A stretch of 64,000 nucleotides of DNA from Microbacterium sp. zg-Y625 (GTDB lineage Bacteria > Actinomycetota > Actinomycetes > Actinomycetales > Microbacteriaceae). The position numbers and the translations under genes are program-made. Positions 1 to 7,932 of the stretch are shown here, in pieces (the stretch's first letter is position 1; the number at the start of each line of letters is the position of its first letter). Under the pieces are notes generated by a model that made no database searches, was not told the origin of the DNA, and saw only the letters and a list, made by a program, of their open reading frames with translations. The stretch is from contig NZ_CP126740.1 of the NCBI RefSeq assembly GCF_030246925.1, positions 2,542,001 through 2,606,000 on the forward strand, read 5' to 3'.

Positions 1-166
1 AGCGCGCAGGCCACGAGACGTATAATGCCGCGCCCGGCGCGTGGGCGCATTCTCTCCGGCCGCCACGCCGTCGCGCAGCGCATAGGAAAGGGATAGAGTG
101 TGGTCAGACCACAGGCCAGCTGCGTAGACGACAACTGCGAACTGACCCATCACGAAGGGATACATC
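1..166. other. Window edge, upstream region of the epimerase-like gene
   Basis: No coding region is supported here. A perfect TATAAT stands at 21-26 on the plus strand, but no convincing -35 element precedes it and it lies about 140 nt from the next start codon, so it is at best a weak promoter candidate. An AAGGGA ribosome-binding site lies just upstream of the ATG at 167. Confidence 0.4.
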
Positions 167-1159
167 ATGTCCACAGTTGCGATCATCGGCGGCACCGGCC
201 TTCTCGGGCGGGCCACGGCGCAGGAGCTGCTCGCGCACGGCTATGACGTGCTCTCGATCTCACTGCCACCCGAGACCGCTCACCCGCTCGAGGGCGTGCG
301 CTACGTGTACTGCGACGTCGCCGCGGCATCCGACGACGAGCTGCTCGCGCTGCTCGACGGCGTCGACGCCGTCGCCTACGCCGCCGGTGTGGACGAGCGC
401 GTCGCCCCGCAGGCGCCCGCGGCCGGCTTCTTCTACCGCGCGAACGTGCTGCCCACCCAGCGCATGGCGCGCCTGGCCCGGCAGTCCGGCGTGCGCTCGT
501 TCGTCGTCTACGGCTCCTACTTCGCCGAGTTCGCCGAGCGCTGGCCCGAGCTCGGCCTGCGCGAGAACGCGGGCTACGTCCGCACCCGCCTGCTGCAGGA
601 GCAGGTCGCCTTCCTCGAGGGCGACGGCGCAATGACGGTGACGTCGCTGCGCCTCCCCTGGATCTTCGGCACCATGCCCGACGCCGTGCCGCTGTGGAGC
701 ATGTTCCTGGCGATGGATGCCGCCGTCCCCGAGGACTCCCCCATCGCCGTGCCGGCCGGCGGAACCGTCATGATCACCACCGGCCAGGTGGCCAAGGCCG
801 CACGCGGAGCGATCGAACGGGGCGAGCACGGCAAGACCTACGCGCTCGGCGGCATCAACATGACCTATGCGGACTTCCACCGCATGATCGCCGAGGAAGC
901 GGGCATGGACCCGGCCCGCGTGACGCCCCTGCCTGCCGAGGCGTTCCTCCCCGGCATGACGGCGTACGACGAGGCCGAAGCCGCCCGCGGCATCGAGCAC
1001 GGCATGCACCAGGCGGATGCCACCCGCGTGCAGGAGCGCTTCGCCTACATCGACCCGGAACCCGTGCAGGCGGCGCTCGGCTACGGGCCGGAGGATGTCG
1101 AGGCCGCGATCCGCGAGAGCCTGCGGGTGTGCGTGGCTTCGCGCACTCCGGTCGCCTGA
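167..1159 (+). CDS. NAD-dependent epimerase/dehydratase family protein
   Basis: A 330-residue extended short-chain dehydrogenase-like protein. The N-terminus carries the nucleotide-binding glycine motif GGTGLLG at residues 8-14 after a hydrophobic beta strand, typical of the NAD(P)-binding Rossmann fold of sugar-nucleotide epimerases and related reductases. The length matches the family. The substrate cannot be told from sequence, and no sugar-modification genes lie nearby. The start ATG at 167 is preceded by AAGGGA at a good distance. A perfect 12-bp hairpin follows the stop codon. Ribokinase lies downstream on the same strand but is probably transcribed separately. Confidence 0.8.
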   Translation: MSTVAIIGGTGLLGRATAQELLAHGYDVLSISLPPETAHPLEGVRYVYCDVAAASDDELLALLDGVDAVAYAAGVDERVAPQAPAAGFFYRANVLPTQRMARLARQSGVRSFVVYGSYFAEFAERWPELGLRENAGYVRTRLLQEQVAFLEGDGAMTVTSLRLPWIFGTMPDAVPLWSMFLAMDAAVPEDSPIAVPAGGTVMITTGQVAKAARGAIERGEHGKTYALGGINMTYADFHRMIAEEAGMDPARVTPLPAEAFLPGMTAYDEAEAARGIEHGMHQADATRVQERFAYIDPEPVQAALGYGPEDVEAAIRESLRVCVASRTPVA

Positions 1160-1169
1160 GCCGCGCGAC

Positions 1170-1206
1170 CGACTCCGGCCCACGGCATCCGCGCGGGCCG
1201 GAGTCG
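1170..1206 (+). terminator. Hairpin after the epimerase-like gene
   Basis: A 12-bp perfect inverted repeat (CGACTCCGGCCC at 1170-1181, its complement at 1195-1206) with a 13-nt loop starts 10 nt after the stop codon. No clear T-run follows, as is common for terminators in high-GC actinobacteria. The role is inferred from position. Confidence 0.55.
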
Positions 1207-1233
1207 CGTTCGCGTCGACCACGCTGAGGGATC

Positions 1234-1239
1234 TACTGT
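1234..1239 (+). promoter_or_regulatory. Candidate leaderless -10 element for rbsK
   Basis: TACTGT ends 7 nt before the ATG at 1247, placing the transcript start at or next to the start codon. There is no Shine-Dalgarno sequence in between. Confidence 0.45.
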
Positions 1240-1246
1240 CGCGAGC

Positions 1247-2134
1247 ATGAGTTCCGTCGTCGTGCTGGGCAGCGCCAATCTCGATCTCGTGGTGCGTCAG
1301 CCGCGTCTCCCGCAGCCCGGGGAGACGATGTTCGGCTCGTCTTTCACGACCGTCCCCGGTGGCAAGGGACTCAATCAGGCGATAGCGGCAGCGCGGACCG
1401 GCGCCGAGGTCGTGTTTCTGGGAGCCGTCGGCCGCGACGCGTTCGGCACTCAGCTGCGCGAGGCGCTGCAGGCCGACGGGGTCGCGACCGAAGGGCTCAT
1501 CGGCGTCGACGTGCCGACCGGCACCGCGCACATCGCCGTCCTGGGTGACGGTGAGAACTCCATCGTGATCGTGCCCGGCGCCAACGCCGCCGTGCGGCAG
1601 CTCGACAAGGCCTCCCGCGTCACCATCACACGTGCGCGCTACCTCGTCGCGCAGCTGGAGCGCCCGCTCGACCTTGTCTCCGAGGCGTTCGCCCTGGCGC
1701 GGGCGGCCGGCGTGCGCACCGTGCTGACGCCCGCACCCGCTCAGCCACTCGAGCCGCTGCTGCTGGAGAACACCGACATCCTCATTCCCAACTCCGGCGA
1801 GGCGTGCGCGCTCGCGGGGCTGGACGACGACCGCGATGCCGCCGCCGCGCTGAGCAGCATGGCGGGGCTCGTCGTCATGACACGCGGCCCGCGGGGCGCG
1901 ACGGTCGCACAGGGCGGTGGCATCCTCTTCGACGTCGCGCCGCGCGTCGTCGAAGCGGTCGACACGACGGGCGCCGGCGACACGTTCGCCGGTGTGCTCG
2001 TCGCCCGGCTGAGTCTCGGTGAGTCGCTGGAGCGCGCACTGCATGCGGCGACGGTCGCCGCGTCGATCGCCGTCACGAGGCCGGGCGCCTCCACATCGAT
2101 GCCGACCTGGACACAGGTCGAAGCGCTGCTCTGA
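1247..2134 (+). CDS. rbsK: Ribokinase (PfkB family carbohydrate kinase)
   Basis: A 295-residue PfkB-family sugar kinase that phosphorylates ribose or a related sugar with ATP in the cytoplasm. The N-terminal part has the GSANLDLV start and the PGGKGLNQA substrate motif. The C-terminal signature DTTGAGDTFAG holds the catalytic aspartate (GAGD). The length is typical of ribokinases. No ribose transporter or LacI regulator is adjacent, so ribokinase is the best family match but another pentose or nucleoside specificity is possible. A TACTGT -10-like element ends 7 nt upstream of the ATG, so the mRNA may be leaderless. Confidence 0.85.
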   Translation: MSSVVVLGSANLDLVVRQPRLPQPGETMFGSSFTTVPGGKGLNQAIAAARTGAEVVFLGAVGRDAFGTQLREALQADGVATEGLIGVDVPTGTAHIAVLGDGENSIVIVPGANAAVRQLDKASRVTITRARYLVAQLERPLDLVSEAFALARAAGVRTVLTPAPAQPLEPLLLENTDILIPNSGEACALAGLDDDRDAAAALSSMAGLVVMTRGPRGATVAQGGGILFDVAPRVVEAVDTTGAGDTFAGVLVARLSLGESLERALHAATVAASIAVTRPGASTSMPTWTQVEALL

Positions 2135-2154
2135 TCCTGCGCCGGAGGGGTCAC

Positions 2155-2535
2155 CTATCGGGGGCGACGGCCCACTCGACGCTGCTGCTGACGTTCGGGG
2201 TCACGGTGCGAGACGATCAGGGCGACGGCGCCCACGACGGTCAGGACGATCCCCGTCACCAGAAGCGCCGTCGGCACCATGTCGGGACCGTAGACGACCT
2301 GCTCGCCTGAGGGCCTCGTGAACGAGCACGTGAGCCCGAGTGGGAAAAGCTGCCAGCTTCCCTCGACGGTGAGCGTGCGATCGAGGCCGAGCTCCACGTG
2401 CCGTTCGATGCACGCGCGCTCCTCGCCGACGGCGGCCGGCCCCCCATAGAAGCTCGCGATGAAGAGTCCGGTGAACACCCACCAGAGGATGAGGATGGGG
2501 AACACCACCGCTCGGACGGTTCGTCTTCGGTCCAT
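2155..2535 (-). CDS. Small two-helix membrane protein of unknown function
   Basis: A 126-residue protein with one hydrophobic segment near the N-terminus (about residues 8-29) after a short Arg-rich stretch, an extracytoplasmic-looking middle part containing two cysteines (about residues 41 and 70), and a second hydrophobic segment near residues 88-108, ending in a basic tail. The family is not recognised. The pattern suggests an N-in/C-in protein with a roughly 60-residue external loop, possibly disulfide-bonded. It is convergent with rbsK, with a 20-bp gap. Confidence 0.6.
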   Translation of the reverse strand: MDRRRTVRAVVFPILILWWVFTGLFIASFYGGPAAVGEERACIERHVELGLDRTLTVEGSWQLFPLGLTCSFTRPSGEQVVYGPDMVPTALLVTGIVLTVVGAVALIVSHRDPERQQQRRVGRRPR

Positions 2536-2660
2536 CGCTCAGCCCCCTCTGCCCGGTAGGTCGACCGTACTGCATCGGCTGTCCGGGGGATCTCACGGAC
2601 CTGCCGGCGTCTCGAAGGGAACCAGCTCACCCCGCCCGGAAGATGGCCCCGGAAATGACA

Positions 2661-2699
2661 GATGTCCCGCGACATATGAGACACATGTCGCGGGACATC
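2661..2699. repeat. 15-bp perfect inverted repeat downstream of tRNA-Tyr
   Basis: GATGTCCCGCGACAT at 2661-2675 and its exact complement at 2685-2699 are separated by 9 nt. On the minus strand it begins 7 nt after the mature 3' end of the tRNA, so it may serve as its terminator, although no T-rich tract follows. It could also be a dispersed palindromic element. Confidence 0.55.
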
Positions 2700-2706
2700 A
2701 CATCCG

Positions 2707-2788
2707 TGGCGAGTGAGGGATTCGAACCCCCGAAGGCTACGCCGGCTGATTTACAGTCAGATCCCTTTGGCCGCTTGGGTAACTCGCC
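2707..2788 (-). tRNA. tRNA-Tyr (anticodon GTA)
   Basis: On the minus strand the sequence begins GGCGAGT and ends ACTCGCC plus an A discriminator, giving a perfect 7-bp acceptor stem. The T arm GGGGG-TTCGAAT-CCC and an anticodon loop reading CTGTAAATC with anticodon GTA are clear. The long variable arm expected for bacterial tRNA-Tyr accounts for the length of 82 nt. The 3' CCA is not encoded, as is common in actinobacteria. Confidence 0.95.
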
Positions 2789-2872
2789 AGGTGCGCACCC
2801 GACCGGCTTTTCCAGTCGATCGGAGGCGCGATTGTCTATCGTACCCGGTCGAGGCGGGTCGCCGAAATCGAG

Positions 2873-3364
2873 TCAGGCGGCGGTCTCGAGCACCCGCGCG
2901 ACGAACGCCTCGGTGCGCTGGCGGGTGCCGTCGATGCGGCGGTCGACGCTCGCGCGGATCTCGCTCGGAGCAAGCGGGGCAGCCAACCGTACGTTCTCGT
3001 GGCACGACAGATCGGCGCAGATATAGGTGCCGATGCTGTCGCCGTGGGCGCCGGCATCCCCCGCCTTCCGAGCGGTGAACAGCGTCACCTGGTTGGCGGG
3101 CTGCATCGTGTGGCACAGGTTGCACATGGCCGACCGCGCCCGGCTCGAGCCGTCCGCCGCGCGCAGCACCACGCCGGCCAGCTGACCCTCGACTTCGGCC
3201 ACCACGTACCCGCGACTGCGTGTGCGCGGGTCGCGCCACGCATAGAAGTCGAGGTGGTCCCAGTCGGCGAACAGGAAGTCGGCTGGCACGGCCACCAGCC
3301 GCAGGTCGTCGGGGCCGGCGTTGACGAACGCGGCGCGCAGTTCGTCCTCGGTGAGGGCACGCAT
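2873..3364 (-). CDS. FBP-type treble-clef zinc-finger protein (EF-G binding, FusB-like family)
   Basis: A 163-residue protein resembling the C-terminal treble-clef domain found in FusB/FBP proteins, which bind elongation factor G and release it from stalled ribosomes. The likely zinc site is formed by a CNLC pair and, about 35 residues later, CxxxxC within ADLSCHENVRL. The ATG at 3364 is preferred over an in-frame start 12 codons upstream, because a TAGACT -10 element (minus strand, 3372-3377) ends 7 nt before it and begins with the stop codon TAG of the upstream symporter gene. Fusidic-acid resistance is not implied by sequence alone. Confidence 0.7.
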   Translation of the reverse strand: MRALTEDELRAAFVNAGPDDLRLVAVPADFLFADWDHLDFYAWRDPRTRSRGYVVAEVEGQLAGVVLRAADGSSRARSAMCNLCHTMQPANQVTLFTARKAGDAGAHGDSIGTYICADLSCHENVRLAAPLAPSEIRASVDRRIDGTRQRTEAFVARVLETAA

Positions 3365-3374
3365 GGATGCCAGT

Positions 3375-4277
3375 CTACGAACGCACGTCGGTCGCGACAC
3401 CCTCCCTGGGCACAGCGGATGCCGCCGATCGCCGGTCTCGGATGAGGAAGCCGAATCCGAAGGCGATGAAGAACATCAGCACGCCGTACACCGCGGCAGG
3501 CAGGCTCAGCTCCATCGAACCGAGCACGGTCTGGGCGATGACGATCGCGAGGGTGGCGTTGTGGATGCCGATCTCGAACGACGACGCGACCGCCTGGCGC
3601 TTGCCCACTTTGAGCAGCCGCGGCACGACGTATCCCACCGCGAGGCTCACGAGGCAGAACAGCACGGTGATGAGCGCGAGACTCGCGACGTTCTCGATGA
3701 GAAGGTCCCAGTTGGATGCCACGGCTCCGGCGATCACCACGATCAGAACCACCACCGAGACGATGCGCACCGGCTTGTCCATGCCGTCGGCGAAACGCGG
3801 CCACACGCGCCGCACGAGCATGCCGGCGGCCACCGGCAGCAGCACGATCGCGAACACCTCCGCCGTCTTGCCCCATTGCATGCCCAGCTCTCCGTCGAAC
3901 GGATCGAAGTAGGCGATGGCGAGGTTCGTGATGACCGGCAGGGTCACCACCGCGATGACGGAGTTGATCGCCGTCAGCGAGATGTTGAGGGCGATGTCGC
4001 CGCGGAAGAGATGGCTGTAGAGGTTGGCGGTGGTGCCGCCGGGCGATGCGGCCAGCATCATCATGCCGACGGCCAGCACGGGCGGCAGCCGGAACAGAAG
4101 CACCAGGCCGAAGCAGATCGCCGGCAGCAGCACCAGCTGGCACGCCAGCGCGACGATCACCGCCTTCGGCTGCTTCGCGACCCGCGCGAAGTCGCGCAGG
4201 GTGAGGCTCAGGCCCAAGCCGAACATGATGATGCCGAGGGCGACGGGCAATCCGATGGTGGTCAACGCTGATCCCAT
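3375..4277 (-). CDS. Bile acid:sodium symporter family protein (BASS/ACR3-like)
   Basis: A 300-residue integral membrane protein with about nine to ten hydrophobic segments. It carries family landmarks such as the GLGLSL start of the first repeat and the conserved AASPGGTTANLYSHLFRGD-type motif in the middle, typical of Na+-coupled organic anion carriers of the BASS family. The substrate in bacteria is uncertain (2-keto acids, pantoate and others). The ATG at 4277 is chosen because longer in-frame starts would extend into the divergent yajQ gene. The stop codon TAG overlaps the -10 element of the downstream FBP gene. Confidence 0.8.
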   Translation of the reverse strand: MGSALTTIGLPVALGIIMFGLGLSLTLRDFARVAKQPKAVIVALACQLVLLPAICFGLVLLFRLPPVLAVGMMMLAASPGGTTANLYSHLFRGDIALNISLTAINSVIAVVTLPVITNLAIAYFDPFDGELGMQWGKTAEVFAIVLLPVAAGMLVRRVWPRFADGMDKPVRIVSVVVLIVVIAGAVASNWDLLIENVASLALITVLFCLVSLAVGYVVPRLLKVGKRQAVASSFEIGIHNATLAIVIAQTVLGSMELSLPAAVYGVLMFFIAFGFGFLIRDRRSAASAVPREGVATDVRS

Positions 4278-4306
4278 GGACACATAGTGCCCGACGCCCC
4301 GCTCGG

Positions 4307-4312
4307 TAGACT
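4307..4312 (+). promoter_or_regulatory. Candidate leaderless -10 element for yajQ
   Basis: TAGACT ends exactly 6 nt before the ATG at 4319. No Shine-Dalgarno sequence lies between them. Confidence 0.5.
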
Positions 4313-4318
4313 CACGAC

Positions 4319-4807
4319 ATGGCTGATTCCTCCTTTGACATCGTTTCGAAGATCGACCGCCAGGAGGCGGACAACGCCCTGAACCAGGCACGCAAAGAGG
4401 TCGAGCAGCGCTACGACTTCAAGGGCACTGACGCCTCGATCGAGTGGAGCGGCGAGTCGATCCTCATCAAGGCCAACAGCGAGGACCGCGCGAAGGCCGT
4501 GCTCGACGTGTTCCAGTCGAAGCTGATCAAGCGCGGCATCTCGCTGAAGAGCCTCGAGACGGGCGACCCCACCCCCAGCGGTCGTGAGTACCGCATCGTC
4601 TCCACGCTGAAGGAAGGCATCTCGCAGGAGAACGCCAAGAAGATCGGCAAGCTCATCCGCGACGAGGGCCCGAAGTCGGTGAAGTCGCAGATCCAGGGCG
4701 ACGAGCTGCGGGTGCAGTCCAAGAGCCGCGACGACCTGCAGGAAGTTCAGCGACTGCTGAAGGCGGCCGACCTCGACGTCGACCTGCAGTTCATCAACTA
4801 CCGCTGA
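4319..4807 (+). CDS. YajQ family cyclic di-GMP-binding protein
   Basis: A 162-residue protein that starts with the conserved [13 protein letters not shown] and carries the internal [19 protein letters not shown] block, both hallmarks of the YajQ/UPF0234 family. Members are small two-domain ferredoxin-like fold proteins. Some bind nucleotides or c-di-GMP and act in regulation or chaperoning. The length is exactly that of the family. The gene stands alone between divergent and convergent neighbours and appears to be transcribed from a leaderless promoter. Confidence 0.9.
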   Translation: MADSSFDIVSKIDRQEADNALNQARKEVEQRYDFKGTDASIEWSGESILIKANSEDRAKAVLDVFQSKLIKRGISLKSLETGDPTPSGREYRIVSTLKEGISQENAKKIGKLIRDEGPKSVKSQIQGDELRVQSKSRDDLQEVQRLLKAADLDVDLQFINYR

Positions 4808-4847
4808 GGCCGGCCGCGGGCTTCCGCCGGGCGGCGGGCGCGGCGGA

Positions 4848-5285
4848 TCAGTCGACGGGCGGCCGACGCAGCTGCTTGATGCCGGTGCGCCGCTGCTTCG
4901 CGTCGAGGCGGCGCTGCTTCGCGCCACGACTGGGCGTCGTCGGCCGGCGCTTCGGCGGCGGCGGTCGCAGCGCCTCGGCGACGACGGCGGCGAGGCGCTC
5001 GCGCGCGGCATCCCTGTTGCGCAGCTGGGCGCGATGCTCGGATGCCGCGATCGTAAGGACGCCGCCCACGAGCCGACCCCCCAATCGCTCGAGCAGGAGA
5101 TCCCGCTGAGCTGACGAGAGGGCACTCGAGCCGGCGGCATCCCAGACCAGTTCCGCGCGCGAGTCCGCCGTGTTCACGCCTTGCCCGCCCGGCCCGGACG
5201 ACCGCGAGAACCGCCACGACAGCTCGGACTCGGGGATCGTGAGGCGCGCCGAGACCCGCAGGCCCGGGCGGTGGGGAGCAGGCAT
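4848..5285 (-). CDS. arfB: Alternative ribosome-rescue factor ArfB (peptidyl-tRNA hydrolase YaeJ family)
   Basis: A 145-residue class-I release-factor-like protein that hydrolyses peptidyl-tRNA on stalled ribosomes. It has the catalytic GGQ at residues 33-35 inside SSGPGGQGVNTADSR. The C-terminal tail after about residue 107 is very basic (Arg/Lys rich), as needed to enter the empty mRNA channel. It lacks codon-recognition domains, which separates it from RF1/RF2. A GATGAT -10-like element lies 6 nt upstream of the ATG. It is convergent with yajQ. Confidence 0.9.
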   Translation of the reverse strand: MPAPHRPGLRVSARLTIPESELSWRFSRSSGPGGQGVNTADSRAELVWDAAGSSALSSAQRDLLLERLGGRLVGGVLTIAASEHRAQLRNRDAARERLAAVVAEALRPPPPKRRPTTPSRGAKQRRLDAKQRRTGIKQLRRPPVD

Positions 5286-5333
5286 CGTTCCATCATCCTC
5301 CCGCGCGCGCTTGTGCGCGCGAGAGAGCGGGTC

Positions 5334-6797
5334 TCAGGTCCCGCAGAAGGTGCGATACGGGCCGAAGGCGTCGGGGGCCGGCTCGGCGTAGCGCTCGAGA
5401 CCGGCTCGCTCGGTGAACGGCGAGGTCACCGCCGCGACCAGCTGCTCGAACAGTGCGAGGTCGCCGCCGGTCGCGGCATCCAGCGCCTCTTCAACGAGGT
5501 GGTTGCGCGGGATGTAGACGGGGTTCGCGGCATCCATCGCGTCGGAGTCGGGACCAAGACCCAGCCAGCGCTCCGCCCACAGGTCGAACGGACCGGGGTC
5601 GGCGAAGAGCGCGCGGGTGCCCGCGGCGTCTCCGCGCGCGACGGCGCTCAACCGGCGGAAGAACCCCGTGTAGTCGACGCGGCTGATCTGCAGCAGATCG
5701 AGCAAGTCGGTCAGAAGCGGCGTGGTCATCTCCTGGTCGGCGTCCGCCGGGATGCCGAGCTTGTCGAGCATCCCGCTGAACCAGGCCGCGTTGTACGCGT
5801 CGCGGAACCGCCCGAGCTCATCCTGGGCCAGCTCGATCGAACGGTCGGTGTCGGCGTCGATTGTCGTCAGCAGGGCTTCGGCGAAGCGGGCGAGGTTCCA
5901 CTCTCCGATCAGCGGCTGCCGCCCGAACGCGTAGCGCCCCTGCCGGTCGATCGAGCTGTAGACGGATGCCGCGTCGAAGGCATCCATGAAGGCGCAGGGG
6001 CCGTAGTCGATCGTCTCGCCGGAGATCGTGACGTTGTCTGTGTTCATCACGCCGTGGACGAAACCGAGCAGCATCCAGCGGGCGATGAGCGACGCCTGCG
6101 CGTCGATCACGGCGCCGAGGAGCGCGAGCGACGGGTTCTCGGCATCGGCCAGGTGCGGGTAGTGCCGGTCGATCGAGTGGGCGACCAGGCGCCGCACCAG
6201 TTCACCGTCACCGGTCGAGGCTGCGTACTGGAACGTCCCCACGCGCAGGTGGCTCAGCGCGACCCGGGCGAGCACCGCGCCAGGGAGCACCGTCTCGCGC
6301 TGCACGTCCAGCCCCGTTGCGGTCACGGCGAGCGCGCGCGTGGTCGGCACGCCGAGGGCATGCATGGCTTCACTGATCACGTACTCGCGCAGCATCGGGC
6401 CGACAGCCGCGAACCCATCGCCGCCGCGCGCGAAGGGCGTGGGACCTGACCCCTTGAGGTGCAGGTCGCGCAGGCGGCCGTGGGTGTCGACGACCTCGCC
6501 GAGCAGCAGCGCGCGCCCGTCGCCGAGGCGCGGGGAGTATCCCCCGAACTGATGCCCGGCGTAGGCCTGCGCGACGGGGGCCGCGGTCTCGGGGACGCGA
6601 TTGCCGGTGAGCAGCGCGATGCCGTCGGGGGTGTGGAGCGCTTCGGGGTCGAGCCCGAGCTCGGCGGCGAGCGGCTCGTTCAGCACCAGAAGTCGCGCAT
6701 CGGGAAACTCGGCGGCGGCCCACGGCACGGCCAGCTCCGGCAGCTCGCGGGCGAACCGCGAGCCGAGGTCGACGGCGGTCTGCGGCGCAAGGCTCAT
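5334..6797 (-). CDS. selO: Protein adenylyltransferase SelO (YdiU/UPF0061 family)
   Basis: A 487-residue pseudokinase-fold enzyme that transfers AMP from ATP to Ser/Thr/Tyr residues of proteins, linked in other bacteria to redox stress. Visible family features are [10 protein letters not shown] (residues 88-97), the Lys in HLKGSG (K115), the catalytic block HGVMNTDN (248-255) and DYGPCAFMD (264-272). The third-last residue is a cysteine (FCGT end) at the position that is selenocysteine in animal homologues. The length is typical. A TAGCCT element ends 6 nt before the ATG, so translation is probably leaderless. Confidence 0.9.
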   Translation of the reverse strand: MSLAPQTAVDLGSRFARELPELAVPWAAAEFPDARLLVLNEPLAAELGLDPEALHTPDGIALLTGNRVPETAAPVAQAYAGHQFGGYSPRLGDGRALLLGEVVDTHGRLRDLHLKGSGPTPFARGGDGFAAVGPMLREYVISEAMHALGVPTTRALAVTATGLDVQRETVLPGAVLARVALSHLRVGTFQYAASTGDGELVRRLVAHSIDRHYPHLADAENPSLALLGAVIDAQASLIARWMLLGFVHGVMNTDNVTISGETIDYGPCAFMDAFDAASVYSSIDRQGRYAFGRQPLIGEWNLARFAEALLTTIDADTDRSIELAQDELGRFRDAYNAAWFSGMLDKLGIPADADQEMTTPLLTDLLDLLQISRVDYTGFFRRLSAVARGDAAGTRALFADPGPFDLWAERWLGLGPDSDAMDAANPVYIPRNHLVEEALDAATGGDLALFEQLVAAVTSPFTERAGLERYAEPAPDAFGPYRTFCGT

Positions 6798-6932
6798 GTT
6801 TCCAGGCTACGCGCGGCGCGGCGGGTGAGGGCCGGTTGGTGCGGCGCAGGGCCGCCGGGCGCCGGGCGTGGGATGGTCGGCGGGTCGGCGGGGTCGGCGG
6901 TGGCGCGGGGCGCGGGGCGACACCGGGCACCG

Positions 6933-7022
6933 GCGTGCACAACGTCGGCAATCCCACGTGCACCGGGCACCTCCCGGGCCCGCGCAGCACCGGTGCGAGC
7001 GGATCGGCGACGTTGTGCACGC
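6933..7022. repeat. 90-bp palindromic element, copy 1
   Basis: The left end GCGTGCACAACGTCGGCAAT continuing to CC (6933-6954) pairs with the right end (7001-7022) at 20 of 22 positions. The loop is 46 nt and contains a further palindrome GCACCGGTGC. The element is exactly as long as copy 2. In plus-strand translation both copies give VHNVGNP at one end and SATLCTR at the other, as expected from the repeat itself, not proof of coding. Confidence 0.7.
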
Positions 7023-7059
7023 GGGGTCGGCGGGTCGGCTCTCGGCGACCGGCGCGCCC

Positions 7060-7094
7060 GGCGCCCGGCACCCGGCGCCCGGCGCCCGGCGCCC
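7060..7094. repeat. Five tandem copies of a 7-bp GGCGCCC unit
   Basis: Four perfect units and one with a single change (GGCACCC) run from 7060 to 7094 between the two palindromic elements. This is simple-sequence DNA prone to slippage. Confidence 0.7.
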
Positions 7095-7119
7095 GGCGAT
7101 CGAGTGCGGCAGAGCCGCG

Positions 7120-7209
7120 GCGTGCACAACGTCGGCAACCCTCTGCACTCGCGGCAGATCACTGCCCTGTACCGCACCACACCGGGCGGATCGGCGACGT
7201 TGTGCACGC
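7120..7209. repeat. 90-bp palindromic element, copy 2
   Basis: It has the same terminal inverted repeats as copy 1 (left 7120-7141, right 7188-7209) and again a 46-nt loop of different sequence. The right end is identical to that of copy 1 over 22 bp. Confidence 0.7.
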
Positions 7210-7230
7210 GGTGCCGCGCGCAGCGGCGGG

Positions 7231-7809
7231 TCAGGAGCGGATGATGCCGCGGGTGAGCAGCCCGTAGACCTCGTCGGCCGCGGCCTGCGGCTCGACACCG
7301 TGCGTCACCAGCTGCACACCGGCGCCGAGCACCCCTTGCACGAGCGCCACGGTCGACGGGGATGCCGGCAGCCCGAGATCCTCCAGCACGCGGGTGAGGG
7401 GCCGCATGAGCGCGTCGTGCAGCGTCATGAGGTCTTCCATGCGGCTCGGGCTCAGGTTCGCGTCGCGCAGCGACCCGGCGATGGTGTGCCGCCCGTCGGC
7501 GGTCATCCGCATCGTCGCATCCACGAACGCGCGCAGTTCGGGAAGGCCACGCTCGGCGCCCTCCAGGGTCTGCTCGATGTCGGCATCCCATCGCTCGATC
7601 GCGTCGATCGCGATCGCGACGAGCAGATCGTCTTTCGACGGGAAGTAGTCGTAGAAGCTCGATCGCTTCATGCCGGCGCGCTCGGACACGCTTCCCGGGG
7701 TCACCCCGGTCAGCCCCACCTCCTGCAGAAGCTCCTCGCCCGCACGCACGAGTGCGGCGCGTTGCGACGCGCGGTGCTCGGCGACCGTCGGTGCGGTGAT
7801 CTTGGGCAT
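7231..7809 (-). CDS. TetR family transcriptional regulator
   Basis: A 192-residue repressor with an N-terminal TetR helix-turn-helix (about residues 15-60: a helix, then VGLTGVTPGSVSERAGMKRS, then SSFYDYFPSKDDLL) and a helical ligand-binding C-terminal domain. It is the last of three co-oriented genes after an ABC permease and its ATPase, so it probably controls that exporter. A palindrome upstream of the permease gene is a candidate operator. A GATAAT -10 element (7816-7821 on the minus strand) ends 6 nt before its ATG, so it can also be transcribed by itself as a leaderless message. Confidence 0.85.
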   Translation of the reverse strand: MPKITAPTVAEHRASQRAALVRAGEELLQEVGLTGVTPGSVSERAGMKRSSFYDYFPSKDDLLVAIAIDAIERWDADIEQTLEGAERGLPELRAFVDATMRMTADGRHTIAGSLRDANLSPSRMEDLMTLHDALMRPLTRVLEDLGLPASPSTVALVQGVLGAGVQLVTHGVEPQAAADEVYGLLTRGIIRS

Positions 7810-7932
7810 CCGGTAATTATCGTCCTCGTCGGCGCCGGCCGTATGCAGCGGCGCGGCGGGTGAAACGTCCTGAAGGGAGCACGTCGCCCGCGACAGCCGG
7901 AGCTGCCGCGGGCGACGAAGGACGCGAGGGTG

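Larger units (their letters stand above)
6798..7230. other. Repeat-rich intergenic region
   Basis: This 433-bp gap between selO and tetR holds two 90-bp palindromic elements (6933-7022 and 7120-7209) and a 7-bp microsatellite-like GGCGCCC array (7060-7094). Open frames crossing it have no start signals and a composition unlike genes, so I see no protein-coding gene. Confidence 0.6.

Noticed and set aside
21..26. TATAAT as promoter of the first gene
   Set aside because: No -35 partner and 140 nt from the start codon; kept only as a remark.
2707..2788. Integrative element attachment site at tRNA-Tyr
   Set aside because: No integrase, no direct repeat of the tRNA 3' end and no change in gene style on either side.
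6868..7300. Possible short genes in the selO-tetR gap encoding VHNVGNP...SATLCTR peptides
   Set aside because: The matching peptide ends are explained by the 22-bp inverted repeats in both strands; no RBS or codon bias supports translation.
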